From: Bacillota bacterium
GTDB lineage: Bacteria > Bacillota > UBA4882 > UBA10575
Direction: 5' to 3'
NCBI GenBank assembly: GCA_012735135.1
Contig: JAAYHY010000134.1
Location: 1 to 32,081, forward strand
DNA: 32,081 nucleotides
In this document: positions 15,956 to 23,968 of the stretch, in pieces
How the letters are laid out: every line of letters starts with the position of its first letter
Position numbering within the stretch: position 1 is the first letter of the stretch
The notes under the pieces: generated by a model
What the model saw: the letters and a program-made list of their open reading frames with translations, nothing else
Told to the model about the DNA's origin: nothing
Database searches by the model: none
Position numbers and translations under genes: made by a program

Positions 15956-15998
15956 ATTTTTATTATTTGCCAGATTAATTCCATTAAATTCAATATTT

Positions 15999-16115
15999 AC
16001 TGGCGACGATCTTTATGTGGAGCCCAATGGCGGCGACAGGATGATGTTTCCGCACGCCAGTGCTTTTCTTGGTCTATTCTTAGCTCAGCTTCGTTGAAAG
16101 TAGGTAACCGCTTTC
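15999..16115. repeat. Intergenic element, copy B, with stem-forming sequence
   Basis: Positions 16045-16115 correspond to 9760-9831. GACAGG (16035-16040) can pair with CTTGGTC (16068-16074) at the same place as the stem in copy A. Alternatively, or as a pseudoknot, ACTGGCG (15999-16005) pairs with CGCCAGT (16055-16061) and TGTGGAG (16016-16022) with TTCCGCA (16048-16054). The wobble pairs work only in RNA read from the plus strand. Confidence 0.55.
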
Positions 16116-16217
16116 TGGATTAAATATGGCAAGTATGGATAAAATAAGTAATAAATTATGTTGACGGATCCCAATTAGCGGGAAAAGAAAGAAGCGGCCC
16201 TTTTCATAAAAGAGCTA

Positions 16218-16246
16218 TTGTTTTATTTAATTAAACGTCATAGAAT
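16218..16246 (+). promoter_or_regulatory. Promoter of murC
   Basis: TTGTTT, 17 bases, TAGAAT. Transcription would begin near 16253, which rules out the earlier in-frame start at 16218 and supports the TTG at 16296. Confidence 0.5.
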
Positions 16247-16295
16247 AGAAAATGTGGAAAAACAGGGAGGATTGGCCGAGAAAGGACGGATCAAC

Positions 16296-17666
16296 TTGAA
16301 ACCAGGTGATCATCTTTATTTTATTGGCATTGGTGGCGCACGCCTCAGCGCCCTAGCCAAGATTATGCTGGAAAGCGGTTACAAGGTTACCGGCTCGGAC
16401 CGGACGGCCGGGCATAATACGTTGGAATTAGAGGCTAAAGGCGTAAAAATCTTTTACGGACACAAGGCGGACCAGATCACCGATGATCTTGATGCCGTGA
16501 TTTATACCAACGCCGTCGGCGAAGAAAATCCGGAACTAGTGGCGGCTAAAGCGAAAGGGCTTCCTCTCTATGAAGGAGCAGAACTTTTAGGCGCGATCAT
16601 GAAGGAAAAAGGAATGGGGATCGCCGTCGCCGGTACCCACGGAAAAACCACGACCACGGCGATGATTGCTTTATTGTTGATTAAAGGTGGAAAAGATCCC
16701 ACTGTCGAGGTGGGCGGGGAGATGAAAGAGCTTCTGGGGAACCACCGGACCGGAAAGAGCCCATACTTTGTGGTAGAAGCCTGTGAATTTCGCCGTTCCT
16801 TCCTTTATCTATCGCCCCGGATCGCTGTCATTACCAACGTGGATTGGGATCATCCCGATTGTTTTCCGACGGCCGGTGCGGTGGTGGAATCTTTCCAGGA
16901 ATTCATAAGATTGGTGCCTCCCGATGGAAAACTGGTGTTCTGGCAGGATGATCCCCATTTAACGCAATTACTGACGGCGGCGCAAGCGCCGGTGACAACC
17001 TTCGGCCTTACCTCCGCTGCCGATTGGTATTGTACGGAGATTGAAGCAACCGCGCCGTTAGGCGTCAAAGGGAAACTGCACCGGAACGGAGTTTACCTAG
17101 GAGAGTTGATCCTGCAAGTCCCGGGTGAACATAATTTGCGGAATGCCATGGCGGCCTTGGCAGTGGCGACGGAAATAGGAATTCCGGTAGCCGACGGCCT
17201 TAACTACCTGAAAACCTTTACCGGCGTGCGGCGCCGTTTTGAAATAAAAGGGGAAGTCGGTGGTGTGGTGGTGATTGATGATTACGCCCATCATCCGGTG
17301 GCAATCCGGAATACACTGGCTACGGTAAAAAAACAATATTCCGCCGGCCGGGTTTGGTGCGTTTTCCAACCACACCTGTACAGCCGGACGAAACACCTTT
17401 TCCACGACTTCGCCCAGGCTTTTACTGATGCCGATATTTTGGTTCTGGCCGATATCTACGCCGCCCGGGAGGCCGATCCGGGGGATATCTCCAGCCGCCA
17501 TCTGGCGGAGGAGACCAGGAAATATCACCCGGATGTCCGCTATATCGGAGATCTGGCGGCTATTAAAGAGCATCTGATCGTCCAGACGCGACCGGGAGAC
17601 TTAGTGCTGACCATGGGAGCCGGGGATGTTTTTAAAGTGGGTGAGGCTTTTCTGGGAGCACGTTAA
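16296..17666 (+). CDS. murC: UDP-N-acetylmuramate--L-alanine ligase MurC
   Basis: MurC adds L-alanine to UDP-MurNAc with ATP, the first amino-acid step of peptidoglycan precursor synthesis in the cytoplasm. The 456-residue protein shows the Mur ligase plan: UDP-binding FIGIGGARLSALA near the N-terminus, ATP loop GTHGKTTTT at about 112, EACEFRRSFL, ITNVDWDHPD, DDYAHHP at about 327, FQPHLYSRT and the closing TMGAGDVFKVG. The usual IGGIGMS is IGGARLS here, a variant in the UDP site. TTG at 16296 with AAGGA upstream is preferred over starts 8 or 26 codons earlier. It stands alone, outside any division-wall cluster, so a second murC elsewhere or a dispersed gene are both possible. Confidence 0.9.
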   Translation: MKPGDHLYFIGIGGARLSALAKIMLESGYKVTGSDRTAGHNTLELEAKGVKIFYGHKADQITDDLDAVIYTNAVGEENPELVAAKAKGLPLYEGAELLGAIMKEKGMGIAVAGTHGKTTTTAMIALLLIKGGKDPTVEVGGEMKELLGNHRTGKSPYFVVEACEFRRSFLYLSPRIAVITNVDWDHPDCFPTAGAVVESFQEFIRLVPPDGKLVFWQDDPHLTQLLTAAQAPVTTFGLTSAADWYCTEIEATAPLGVKGKLHRNGVYLGELILQVPGEHNLRNAMAALAVATEIGIPVADGLNYLKTFTGVRRRFEIKGEVGGVVVIDDYAHHPVAIRNTLATVKKQYSAGRVWCVFQPHLYSRTKHLFHDFAQAFTDADILVLADIYAAREADPGDISSRHLAEETRKYHPDVRYIGDLAAIKEHLIVQTRPGDLVLTMGAGDVFKVGEAFLGAR

Positions 17667-17774
17667 GGGGGAAGGACTTATTTAAGAGCAAGTAAAAAAG
17701 GGGAGGCGCAAAAGGAGTCTTTCTGTTCTCTGGAGAATTTAACCGGAGAACTTTTCTGTAAATGGGGAAGATTG

Positions 17775-18893
17775 ATGACGACCATTGCCATTGCCCGTTG
17801 CTGTAGCTACCAGCGGCTGGAGGTAGAAAGCGCTGTCCGTCGATGCCTGCAAGAACTGGGGGGGCTTGATAACTTTGTCCGTTCCGGCCAAAAAGTGCTG
17901 GTTAAACCTAATCTCCTGGCGGCGGAACCGCCGGAACGGGGCGTGGATACCCATCCGGAGGTAGTCCGGGCGGTTTTAAAAGAACTGTTAACGCTTGGCG
18001 CCAAGCCTTTGGTGGGGGATAGTCCCGGGGTGGGTAGCCTTTCCTGGGTAGCGCAGAAGGCGGGGATTGCTGAGGTTTGCCGGGAACTGAATGTACCCCT
18101 GGGTGCTTTCAACCGGGAGATTACGGTCAAAGCGCCGGAAGGGAAGATTCTGAAGAGCTTTCCTCTGGTTGAAGAGATAACCCAGGTTGATGCGGTAATT
18201 AATCTGCCGCGTGTTAAGACCCACGGCCTGACCCGTCTGACCGGCGCGGTGAAGAATCTCTTTGGCTGTGTGGCCGGGTTACGTAAAGGGGAGATGCATT
18301 TCCGGCTGCAGGAGGCGAATGTTTTCCAAGAGATGTTAATTGATCTGGCTTTGACCGTCAAACCGGTTCTTACCGTTGTCGACGGTGTGATGGCGATGGA
18401 AGGAAATGGACCGCGTAACGGCAACTTGCGGCCCCTGGGGATAATTCTCGCCGGGGCGAATCCCTTCGCGGTTGATGCCATCATTGCCCGGGTGATCGGG
18501 TTATCGCCCTTGGAAGTCCCGTTGCTTACATTGGCGGCACAAAGAGGTATTCCGGGTTTGAGGGAAGAAGAGATCCAAATTCGCGGGGCGCAATTAACCG
18601 AGTTTATCCTTGCCGACTTTAAGGTTCCCCCGGCAACAACCACCATTAGTTTCCGGATTCCGAAGATCGTCACCAACCTCTTCCGCCGGTATGTTTCGGC
18701 TTATCCGGTCTTCAAGGAGAATTGTCTCCAATGCGGCATTTGTCTTCAAGCTTGTCCCGCCCAGGTAATCAGCAAGGGACGGCAGGGGATGACCATCGAC
18801 GACCGCCGGTGCATCCGGTGTTACTGCTGTCATGAGTTTTGCCCCCACGATGCAATTATGATAAAGCGACCCTTTTGGAGCCGTTTCCTCTAA
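17775..18893 (+). CDS. DUF362 protein with C-terminal 2[4Fe-4S] ferredoxin domain
   Basis: The first 300 residues match DUF362: KVLVKPNLL, THPEVVRAVL, VGDSPG, INLPRVKTHGLTRLTGAVKNLFG and VVDGVMAMEGNGP. The C-terminus carries two iron-sulfur motifs, CLQCGICLQACP at about 317 and CIRCYCCHEFCP at about 346. Such proteins are common in anaerobes and are presumed to be redox proteins; the substrate is unknown. ATG at 17775 follows GGGGAAG; a TTG one codon earlier is also possible. The stop overlaps the stop of the converging ypiB gene. Confidence 0.87.
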   Translation: MTTIAIARCCSYQRLEVESAVRRCLQELGGLDNFVRSGQKVLVKPNLLAAEPPERGVDTHPEVVRAVLKELLTLGAKPLVGDSPGVGSLSWVAQKAGIAEVCRELNVPLGAFNREITVKAPEGKILKSFPLVEEITQVDAVINLPRVKTHGLTRLTGAVKNLFGCVAGLRKGEMHFRLQEANVFQEMLIDLALTVKPVLTVVDGVMAMEGNGPRNGNLRPLGIILAGANPFAVDAIIARVIGLSPLEVPLLTLAAQRGIPGLREEEIQIRGAQLTEFILADFKVPPATTTISFRIPKIVTNLFRRYVSAYPVFKENCLQCGICLQACPAQVISKGRQGMTIDDRRCIRCYCCHEFCPHDAIMIKRPFWSRFL

Positions 18894-19432
18894 AGACTCT
18901 TTAGGATTTTAACCAAACGGTGAAACTCTTTCTTTTCCCTTTTGGCTAAAGCTTCATCGATTTGGGCTAAGAGTTTGTTTCTTTGCGCTTCGTTTTCAGC
19001 TTCGGCCAGTAGAAGCTGTAGTTCCAGGTCAATCTGGAGGCTTTTAATTTTTTCTGGGTCCAGCGGGAGCGGAATTTCTTCGAGGACATCGAGGAAAGGC
19101 AGGCAAGTATTACGATTGGGGAAATAAAAGGTTATATAAAGGTTTTCTTTTTTTAAGGTTCCGTAATATTCAATGATCCCGTCCGGATCGGTGAGGATCC
19201 GCTCGTAAGTTAAAAGATAAACCGGGGGCATCCCTGTGCCAAGACTGGAGACGACCAGCAAAGGACGGAGAAAACAACCTTGTTCGATGATTTTAATCTG
19301 TTTCAGAGTTGTGTCCTGTTGGAGAAGGGCGAGTAAGACCCGGCGGGGGCCTTCACCCCGAAATTCCCAATGCGTTAAGAACCATTTAATAAACTTTTTC
19401 TTGGCCAAAGGACTGACCAATGGTTGGTTCAT
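18890..19432 (-). CDS. reoY: YpiB/ReoY family protein (UPF0302)
   Basis: The 180-residue protein matches UPF0302/YpiB in outline: an N-terminal KKKFIKWFLTHWEF segment, a central beta-rich part and a C-terminal helical tail IDEALAKREKKEFHRLVKIL. In Listeria, ReoY (the YpiB homologue) works with ReoM and ClpCP to control degradation of MurA, the first committed enzyme of wall synthesis; applying this here is by family only. ATG at 19432 behind GAGGTG is preferred over a GTG three codons earlier. It faces the DUF362 gene with overlapping stops. Confidence 0.75.
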   Translation of the reverse strand: MNQPLVSPLAKKKFIKWFLTHWEFRGEGPRRVLLALLQQDTTLKQIKIIEQGCFLRPLLVVSSLGTGMPPVYLLTYERILTDPDGIIEYYGTLKKENLYITFYFPNRNTCLPFLDVLEEIPLPLDPEKIKSLQIDLELQLLLAEAENEAQRNKLLAQIDEALAKREKKEFHRLVKILKSL

Positions 19433-19542
19433 AACGGACACCTCGCTTTACCCCGTCGCCGGATAATTAATAAGGGGATTTCCTCCTTCTTTAATAACTT
19501 CGGCTCTTCCGGGGCTTTAATAAAGACTTCTATTCTATTCAT
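19429..19542 (-). CDS. Possible 37-residue leader ORF of ypiB/reoY
   Basis: An ATG-started ORF of 37 codons, beginning MNRIEVFIKAPEEPK and ending RRRGKARCPL, overlaps the ypiB start in an ATGA junction. It is basic and rich in Lys, Arg and Pro. No ribosome site is visible before its ATG, although a strong AAGGAGG lies inside it. It matches no family I know. It could be a translated small protein, a coupling leader or chance. Confidence 0.25.
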   Translation of the reverse strand: MNRIEVFIKAPEEPKLLKKEEIPLLIIRRRGKARCPL

Positions 19543-19639
19543 ATTAGCGATGATCCGGTCTGATGAACCCATTTTCAAAACTGGCCAAGGCTTCCGGGGA
19601 GCCTTTTGTTCAAGCCGGAAAGGAAAGGCAGGGAAAGAG

Positions 19640-20137
19640 GTGGCGACCATTAAACCAACAGCGACTCCGGTTTTGGTCAGCGCTTGTTTATTAGGGGAAA
19701 AATGCCGCTATAACGGGAAAGGTTATATTTTGCCCGGCTTCCGGGAGAGCCTTCAAGGTTATAATGTGATACCGGTTTGCCCTGAAGTTATGGGGGGGTT
19801 GTCTGTTCCCCGTCCCCCCTGTGAAATTAAAGGGGGTGACGGCAAGGAGGTTTGGCAAGGAAGAGCCGGTGTTTTTACCGACCAGGGCCGCGATCTGACG
19901 GAGGCTTTTCAGGAAGGGGCGTGGAAGACTCTTCAATTGGCGATCGACACCGGCGCCAAAACCGCCATCTTGAAGGAGCAAAGCCCTTCTTGTGGTTGCA
20001 ATATAATATATGATGGTTCCTTTGGGAACCGCTTGGTCCCCGGGGTAGGCGTAGCCGCCGCTCTCCTTAAAGCAAAGGGCATCGAGGTGCTGGCGGAAAT
20101 GGAATGGCTCAACAAAAGGAGGGACAACTTTGTCTAA
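19640..20137 (+). CDS. DUF523 / TudS-like protein
   Basis: The 165-residue protein has the conserved DUF523 motifs SACLLGEKCRYNG (C16), PVCPE (C47) and EQSPSCG (C118). In TudS, a member of this family, three cysteines hold a [4Fe-4S] cluster that removes sulfur from thiouracil; whether this protein acts on thiouracil is not known. The GTG at 19640 gives the usual length, with an AGGGA upstream; 72 codons of open frame before it show no family similarity and no ribosome site. The stop overlaps the start of the next gene by eight bases. Confidence 0.82.
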   Translation: MATIKPTATPVLVSACLLGEKCRYNGKGYILPGFRESLQGYNVIPVCPEVMGGLSVPRPPCEIKGGDGKEVWQGRAGVFTDQGRDLTEAFQEGAWKTLQLAIDTGAKTAILKEQSPSCGCNIIYDGSFGNRLVPGVGVAAALLKAKGIEVLAEMEWLNKRRDNFV

Positions 20138-20708
20138 AAAATATCCATGGTTAAAAATATCAGGAAGCTTATTACTGGTTGTCCTTTTTTTCCTGGTTTT
20201 AAATAGTTTTTTCCGCGAAAATATCCGTCTGTTAGACGAACGTAATACCTGGCAAGAGAAGGTGAAGGAACTAGAGGCCAAAGCAAGGGAATTTCAGGCT
20301 AAAAACGAGGAATTGGAGCGTATTCTGATGCCGGAACGGCGAGGATTGATTATTACCGATCTACGCTTTGAAACGCTTACTTTCAATAACAACCACCGGT
20401 TAACTTACAATTTAGCGCTGACCATTGAGAACCGGTTAACGCAAGCCCTTCCCGAGGGTGAGGCCCATCTCCTGTTGGCTTTTGCTTCTTCCGGAGTCTC
20501 TACTTTCCAACGGATTTCCGGCCAACGGGTGACGATCCCCCCTTTTCGGGCGGGCGAAGTGAAAACCATCTCATTCCCGGGGGCGATCGAAGCCACCCCC
20601 GGGGAGGAGATGCTTTTAGTTATTAGTCTGGATCAACAACCGGGCGTGGCAAAATTGCAGGTCCGGTTGGCGGATCCGGCCGAAAAGAAAAACTCCTCAC
20701 CACAATAA
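20130..20708 (+). CDS. Membrane-anchored coiled-coil protein, function unknown
   Basis: The 192-residue product has one N-terminal membrane segment (about 10-28, SGSLLLVVLFFLVLNSFF), a short predicted coiled coil (about 35-65, rich in Glu and Lys) and a beta-rich outer domain of about 120 residues. I recognise no family. TTG at 20130 follows AAAGGAGG. It overlaps the DUF523 gene and precedes the deaminase by 16 bases, so it lies in that operon. Confidence 0.7.
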   Translation: MSKKYPWLKISGSLLLVVLFFLVLNSFFRENIRLLDERNTWQEKVKELEAKAREFQAKNEELERILMPERRGLIITDLRFETLTFNNNHRLTYNLALTIENRLTQALPEGEAHLLLAFASSGVSTFQRISGQRVTIPPFRAGEVKTISFPGAIEATPGEEMLLVISLDQQPGVAKLQVRLADPAEKKNSSPQ

Positions 20709-20724
20709 AAAAGGGGGGAACTGG

Positions 20725-21222
20725 ATGAGCAGGCCCGATAAAGACCATTATTATTTAGATATTGCCGCGGCAGTGGCAAAACGTTCAACGTGCTTACGCC
20801 GGCACTTTGGCGCAATCATTGTCAAAGCCGACCAGATCATCAGTACCGGTTACGTTGGCGCCCCTCGCGGCAGTATCAATTGTCTTGATTTGCAAGATTG
20901 CCCCAGGGAGAAGGCGGGTATTCCTTCGGGGGAAAGATATGAGCTATGCCGTTCGGTTCATGCGGAGATGAATGCCATTATTCACGCGGCCCGTCCGGAG
21001 ATGCTCGGGGCTACCCTCTATTTAGCCTGTCTTTCACCGCAAACCGGTGAACGGGTGGTTGGCGTCAGGCCTTGTAAATTATGTACCCGGATGATCATTA
21101 ATGCGGGCATTGAGTGGGTTGTGGCCGATGGCCCCGACGGAGGAGTAATCCGTTATGCCGTCGCCGACTGGGTGCGACAAGACCGGGGGATCTGGGCAGA
21201 GGAGAATATCCACGGCTATTGA
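20725..21222 (+). CDS. dCMP deaminase-like protein (ComEB family)
   Basis: The enzyme family converts dCMP to dUMP, feeding thymidylate synthesis; ComEB is the Bacillus relative. The 165-residue protein shows the zinc deaminase signature VHAEMNAI (His and catalytic Glu at about 79-81) with PCKLC at about 116-120 supplying the zinc cysteines. A further cysteine-containing insertion (NCLDLQDCPREK) is typical of dCMP deaminases. A GGGG ribosome site precedes the ATG. The frame stays open for about 47 codons after its TGA stop (see findings). Confidence 0.88.
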   Translation: MSRPDKDHYYLDIAAAVAKRSTCLRRHFGAIIVKADQIISTGYVGAPRGSINCLDLQDCPREKAGIPSGERYELCRSVHAEMNAIIHAARPEMLGATLYLACLSPQTGERVVGVRPCKLCTRMIINAGIEWVVADGPDGGVIRYAVADWVRQDRGIWAEENIHGY

Positions 21223-21315
21223 GGATTAAACATAAGGTTTATAGGCTTTCGTAAGGAAGAGTTCGCCAACGCAGGCTTCCGCAGCTTAAGCCAAGGGAGG
21301 AAGAGGCAAAAGCCG

Positions 21316-21343
21316 GGGGAGTCGACAAAGAGCGTAGGCATTT
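21316..21343 (+). repeat. Short repeated element, copy 1
   Basis: GGGGAGTCG, eight variable bases, CGTAGGCATTT; the same arrangement occurs at 31493-31520. It lies 59 bases before the isocitrate dehydrogenase start. The codons in the frame of the preceding gene read GES, three variable residues, VGI and soon a stop. Confidence 0.6.
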
Positions 21344-21401
21344 GCGTAGGAATTTAGCAGGTATTTATAAATAGAGTTCAATTGGGGAAGGAGAGATTTG
21401 G

Positions 21402-22481
21402 TTGGCTTATCGCGTTACCCTAATCCCGGGTGATGGGACCGGGCCCGAACTGACCGCCGCTACGAAAAGGGTGATCGAGGCGACTGGTGTACCCATTGAA
21501 TGGGAGATCCAAGAGGCGGGGATCGATGTGCTGGCGGAGAAAGGAACCCCCCTCCCCGACGAGGTGCTGGCTTCGATTCGCCGGAATAAGGTTGCTTTGA
21601 AGGGGCCGATTACGACACCGATTGGAACCGGGTTCCGCAGCGTAAATGTGGCGTTACGGCAATCCCTTAATCTCTTTGCCTGCGTGCGTCCGTGTAAATC
21701 CTATCCCGGCGTGCGCTCCCGCTACACCGGTATTGATTTGGTTCTGATCCGGGAAAATACCGAAGACCTTTACGCCGGCGTCGAATTTGATACGGGCACC
21801 CCGGAAGCCAAAGCCATTATTAAGATGGCGCCAGCCGGGAAGATCCATCCGGAGGCTGCCCTTTCCATTAAACCGATTTCCCGGGCGGGAAGTGAACGGA
21901 TCATCCGTTACGCCTTCGAATATGCGCGCCGCCATGGCCGGCGGAAGGTGACGGCGGTGGCGAAAGCCAATATTATGAAATTCACCGACGGCCTTTTTTA
22001 CAAGGTCGGCCGGGAAATTGCCCAAGAGTATGCAGGGGAGATTGAATATAATGAAGTCCTGGTGGATGCCCTCTGTATGCAACTGGTCCAGCGCCCGGAG
22101 AATTTTGATGTCCTGGTCCTTCCCAATCTTTACGGGGACATTATTTCCGATTTATGCGCCGGTCTGGTTGGTGGCTTAGGCGTCGCGCCGGGGGCCAATA
22201 TTGGGGAGGAAGCCGCCCTCTTCGAGCCGACCCATGGCTCGGCGCCCAAATATAAAGGGCTGAATAAGGTGAATCCGTGCGCCATGATCTTATCCGGTGT
22301 TTTAATGCTAAGACACTTAGGGGAAACCGACGCCGCCGACCGTCTGGAACAGGCGGTGGCCGCCGTGATTCGGGAAGGCAAGGCGGTGACCTATGATCTG
22401 AAAACGGATCGGAATGATCCGACGGCGGTTGGGACCAGTGAAATGGCCGATGCCATCATTGCGAAATTAAAAGAAAACTAG
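21402..22481 (+). CDS. icd: Isocitrate dehydrogenase (short, isopropylmalate-dehydrogenase-superfamily type)
   Basis: The enzyme oxidises and decarboxylates isocitrate to 2-oxoglutarate. The 359-residue protein has IPGDGTGPE, the isocitrate-type phosphate motif SVNVALR at about 79, [23 protein letters not shown], the metal-site [13 protein letters not shown] and [15 protein letters not shown] at about 278. SxNxxLR argues for isocitrate rather than isopropylmalate. The coenzyme loop carries K and Y where NADP-dependent E. coli enzyme has K344/Y345 and NAD enzymes have D/I, so NADP use is suggested despite the short scaffold. A TTG start follows AAGGAG. The product is the substrate of glutamate dehydrogenase. 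Confidence 0.9.
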   Translation: MAYRVTLIPGDGTGPELTAATKRVIEATGVPIEWEIQEAGIDVLAEKGTPLPDEVLASIRRNKVALKGPITTPIGTGFRSVNVALRQSLNLFACVRPCKSYPGVRSRYTGIDLVLIRENTEDLYAGVEFDTGTPEAKAIIKMAPAGKIHPEAALSIKPISRAGSERIIRYAFEYARRHGRRKVTAVAKANIMKFTDGLFYKVGREIAQEYAGEIEYNEVLVDALCMQLVQRPENFDVLVLPNLYGDIISDLCAGLVGGLGVAPGANIGEEAALFEPTHGSAPKYKGLNKVNPCAMILSGVLMLRHLGETDAADRLEQAVAAVIREGKAVTYDLKTDRNDPTAVGTSEMADAIIAKLKEN

Positions 22482-22504
22482 TTAAGCGGTCCAGGTTTTA
22501 CTTC

Positions 22505-22528
22505 CCCGGCGTTTGCCGGGTTTTTTTT
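22505..22528 (+). terminator. Terminator after icd
   Basis: CCCGGC, GTTT, GCCGGG and eight T. Between it and the capA end lie two small inverted repeats (CGCTCG 22546-22551 with CGAGCG 22567-22572; AGTTGT 22574-22579 with ACAACT 22585-22590) without T runs. Confidence 0.95.
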
Positions 22529-22591
22529 AGTTGAAATACGCCTGTCGCTCGTTTAACCAACATTTTCGAGCGGAGTTGTGCAGGACAACTA

Positions 22592-23770
22592 CTAGAAAAA
22601 GGGCGGTTGCAGTTGTTTAAGCCCCCCCGGCCAGCCCAAAAGGATACTTTCGGTATCGGCCCAAACCTCTTGGAATTTCTGGTGGTAGGAGGCGGGCAAG
22701 GAGGTAGTTTCAATTTCTTCCGGGGGTGGCACCCTCAGAACCCGGTAGCCGTTACGTTCTTTGGCCACCCACAGGGGGGTGCAGGCGAGAAGTTGGATCT
22801 CGATGCCCGGTTGGAGTAATTTTTTTTGTAAGCGCAAGGTGAGCATTAACCCACAGTCGCTGTAACGCCAGCGTTGATTGGAGAGGAAATTCCCCAGCGA
22901 ATAGGCGAGAATACAGGTTTTCAGATGATTACTGAAAGGATCCTTCACGACAACTTTTTCCAGGGGCCGGATCACATGCACATGGCTGCCGAGGATAATA
23001 TCGACGCCCAAGGCAAAAAGGCGTTTACAAAGCTGTTGATCGCCCGGGGAAGGATAACGTTGGTACTCTTCCCCGGTATGCAGCGCCATAATAATCCCGT
23101 CAACACCAGCATTTCTTAGTTGGAGGATCTCCCAAGCGATTTTATAATCGTTAAAGGTATTGAGGGCCCATTTTTGGTTGCGGGGCGGTGATAAACCATT
23201 GGTCAAGGTGGTGTAGGAAAAGAAGGCAAGCTTTAGTCCGTTGATTTCCACCAAGGAATAGGGTTTTTCTTTCACGGTGCGCCGTGTTCCGGTGGCTTTC
23301 AGGCCAGCCGCGTCCAAAGCGGAAAGGGTGTTGATAACCCCGCTAACTCCTTGGTCCAGGGAATGATTATGGGCGGTGAAGACTAAATCAAACCCAGCCC
23401 AACGGAGAGCCTCCGCCAGCGGAGCCGGGGTATGGAAACGGGGATAACCGGACAAGCGTTGATAATTGGTGGTCAGTACCGTCTCTAAAACACCGACGGT
23501 GAGATCGGCCGCCTCTAAGAGAGGTCTAATCTCCTGAAAAATGGGGCGAAAATTATAGTTTTGCTCCGCCACCGAAAAAGCGGAGTTCACGACCGGCATA
23601 TGCATGACCAGGTCACCGACAGCGGTCAGTGTGATGACGGGCGGGAACGGTTGATCCCGGCCGGCGGTGGCGAGGGGGGTAGTCGGGAGCAGATTTAGGG
23701 CGGCTACGGTAAGAAAAACGAAGAAAGCAAAGAGCCGGTGGTGTTGGGTTTTAGGACCGGATCGAATCAT
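22592..23770 (-). CDS. CapA/YwtB family exported metallophosphatase-like protein
   Basis: The 392-residue protein has an N-terminal hydrophobic export segment (LFAFFVFLTVAALNLL) and a CapA (PGA_cap) domain: TAVGDLVMH, FTAHNHSLDQG, LHTGEEYQ and GSHVHVIRPLE, the metal-binding histidine and aspartate clusters of this calcineurin-like fold. Members take part in poly-gamma-glutamate or capsule export, but many are of unknown role, and no pgsB/pgsC lies here. ATG at 23770 follows GAGGTG; a 69-codon upstream extension shows no family similarity. The 198 bases up to the next gene hold no recognised site. Confidence 0.87.
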   Translation of the reverse strand: MIRSGPKTQHHRLFAFFVFLTVAALNLLPTTPLATAGRDQPFPPVITLTAVGDLVMHMPVVNSAFSVAEQNYNFRPIFQEIRPLLEAADLTVGVLETVLTTNYQRLSGYPRFHTPAPLAEALRWAGFDLVFTAHNHSLDQGVSGVINTLSALDAAGLKATGTRRTVKEKPYSLVEINGLKLAFFSYTTLTNGLSPPRNQKWALNTFNDYKIAWEILQLRNAGVDGIIMALHTGEEYQRYPSPGDQQLCKRLFALGVDIILGSHVHVIRPLEKVVVKDPFSNHLKTCILAYSLGNFLSNQRWRYSDCGLMLTLRLQKKLLQPGIEIQLLACTPLWVAKERNGYRVLRVPPPEEIETTSLPASYHQKFQEVWADTESILLGWPGGLKQLQPPFF

Positions 23771-23968
23771 TCCGGCAATCACCTCGGACCAAGTTACTCG
23801 GGGTGAAGGGTAGTCGTTCTTTGCTAAAAAATTCGTCTTACCATAAAAGATTTCCTTTAATTTACGGAGAAAACAAGCGCTTTCTCCGCTCGGCAGGAGA
23901 GAGGAGGAAAAGGGCTTTTCCGGAAGATCGCGAAATGTAGGATTAATTCGTCTACGGGGGGTGGCAAA

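Larger units (their letters stand above)
15851..16295. other. Divergent intergenic region, 445 bases
   Basis: This gap between DUF1538 and murC holds a reverse-strand promoter, copy B of the intergenic element and a promoter for murC. The part nearest DUF1538 is AT-rich. A reverse-strand open stretch of 40 codons overlaps copy B (about 16001-16125) but has no start with a ribosome site, so I do not call a gene. Confidence 0.6.

Noticed and set aside
16001-16125. 40-codon reverse-strand open stretch over copy B as a gene
   Set aside because: It has no start codon with a ribosome site; the paralogous copy A has stops in the corresponding frame, so the conservation seems to be at the nucleotide level.
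16218-16295. MurC start at 16218
   Set aside because: The added 26 residues do not resemble MurC, and the likely promoter at 16218-16246 lies over them.
17807-18676. 289-codon reverse-strand ORF opposite the DUF362 gene
   Set aside because: The forward frame carries clear DUF362 and ferredoxin motifs; the reverse product is a low-complexity shadow.
21223-21401. Riboswitch or T-box in the leader of icd
   Set aside because: No T-box sequence (AGGGTGG-type) or known aptamer core was found, and no terminator hairpin precedes the gene.
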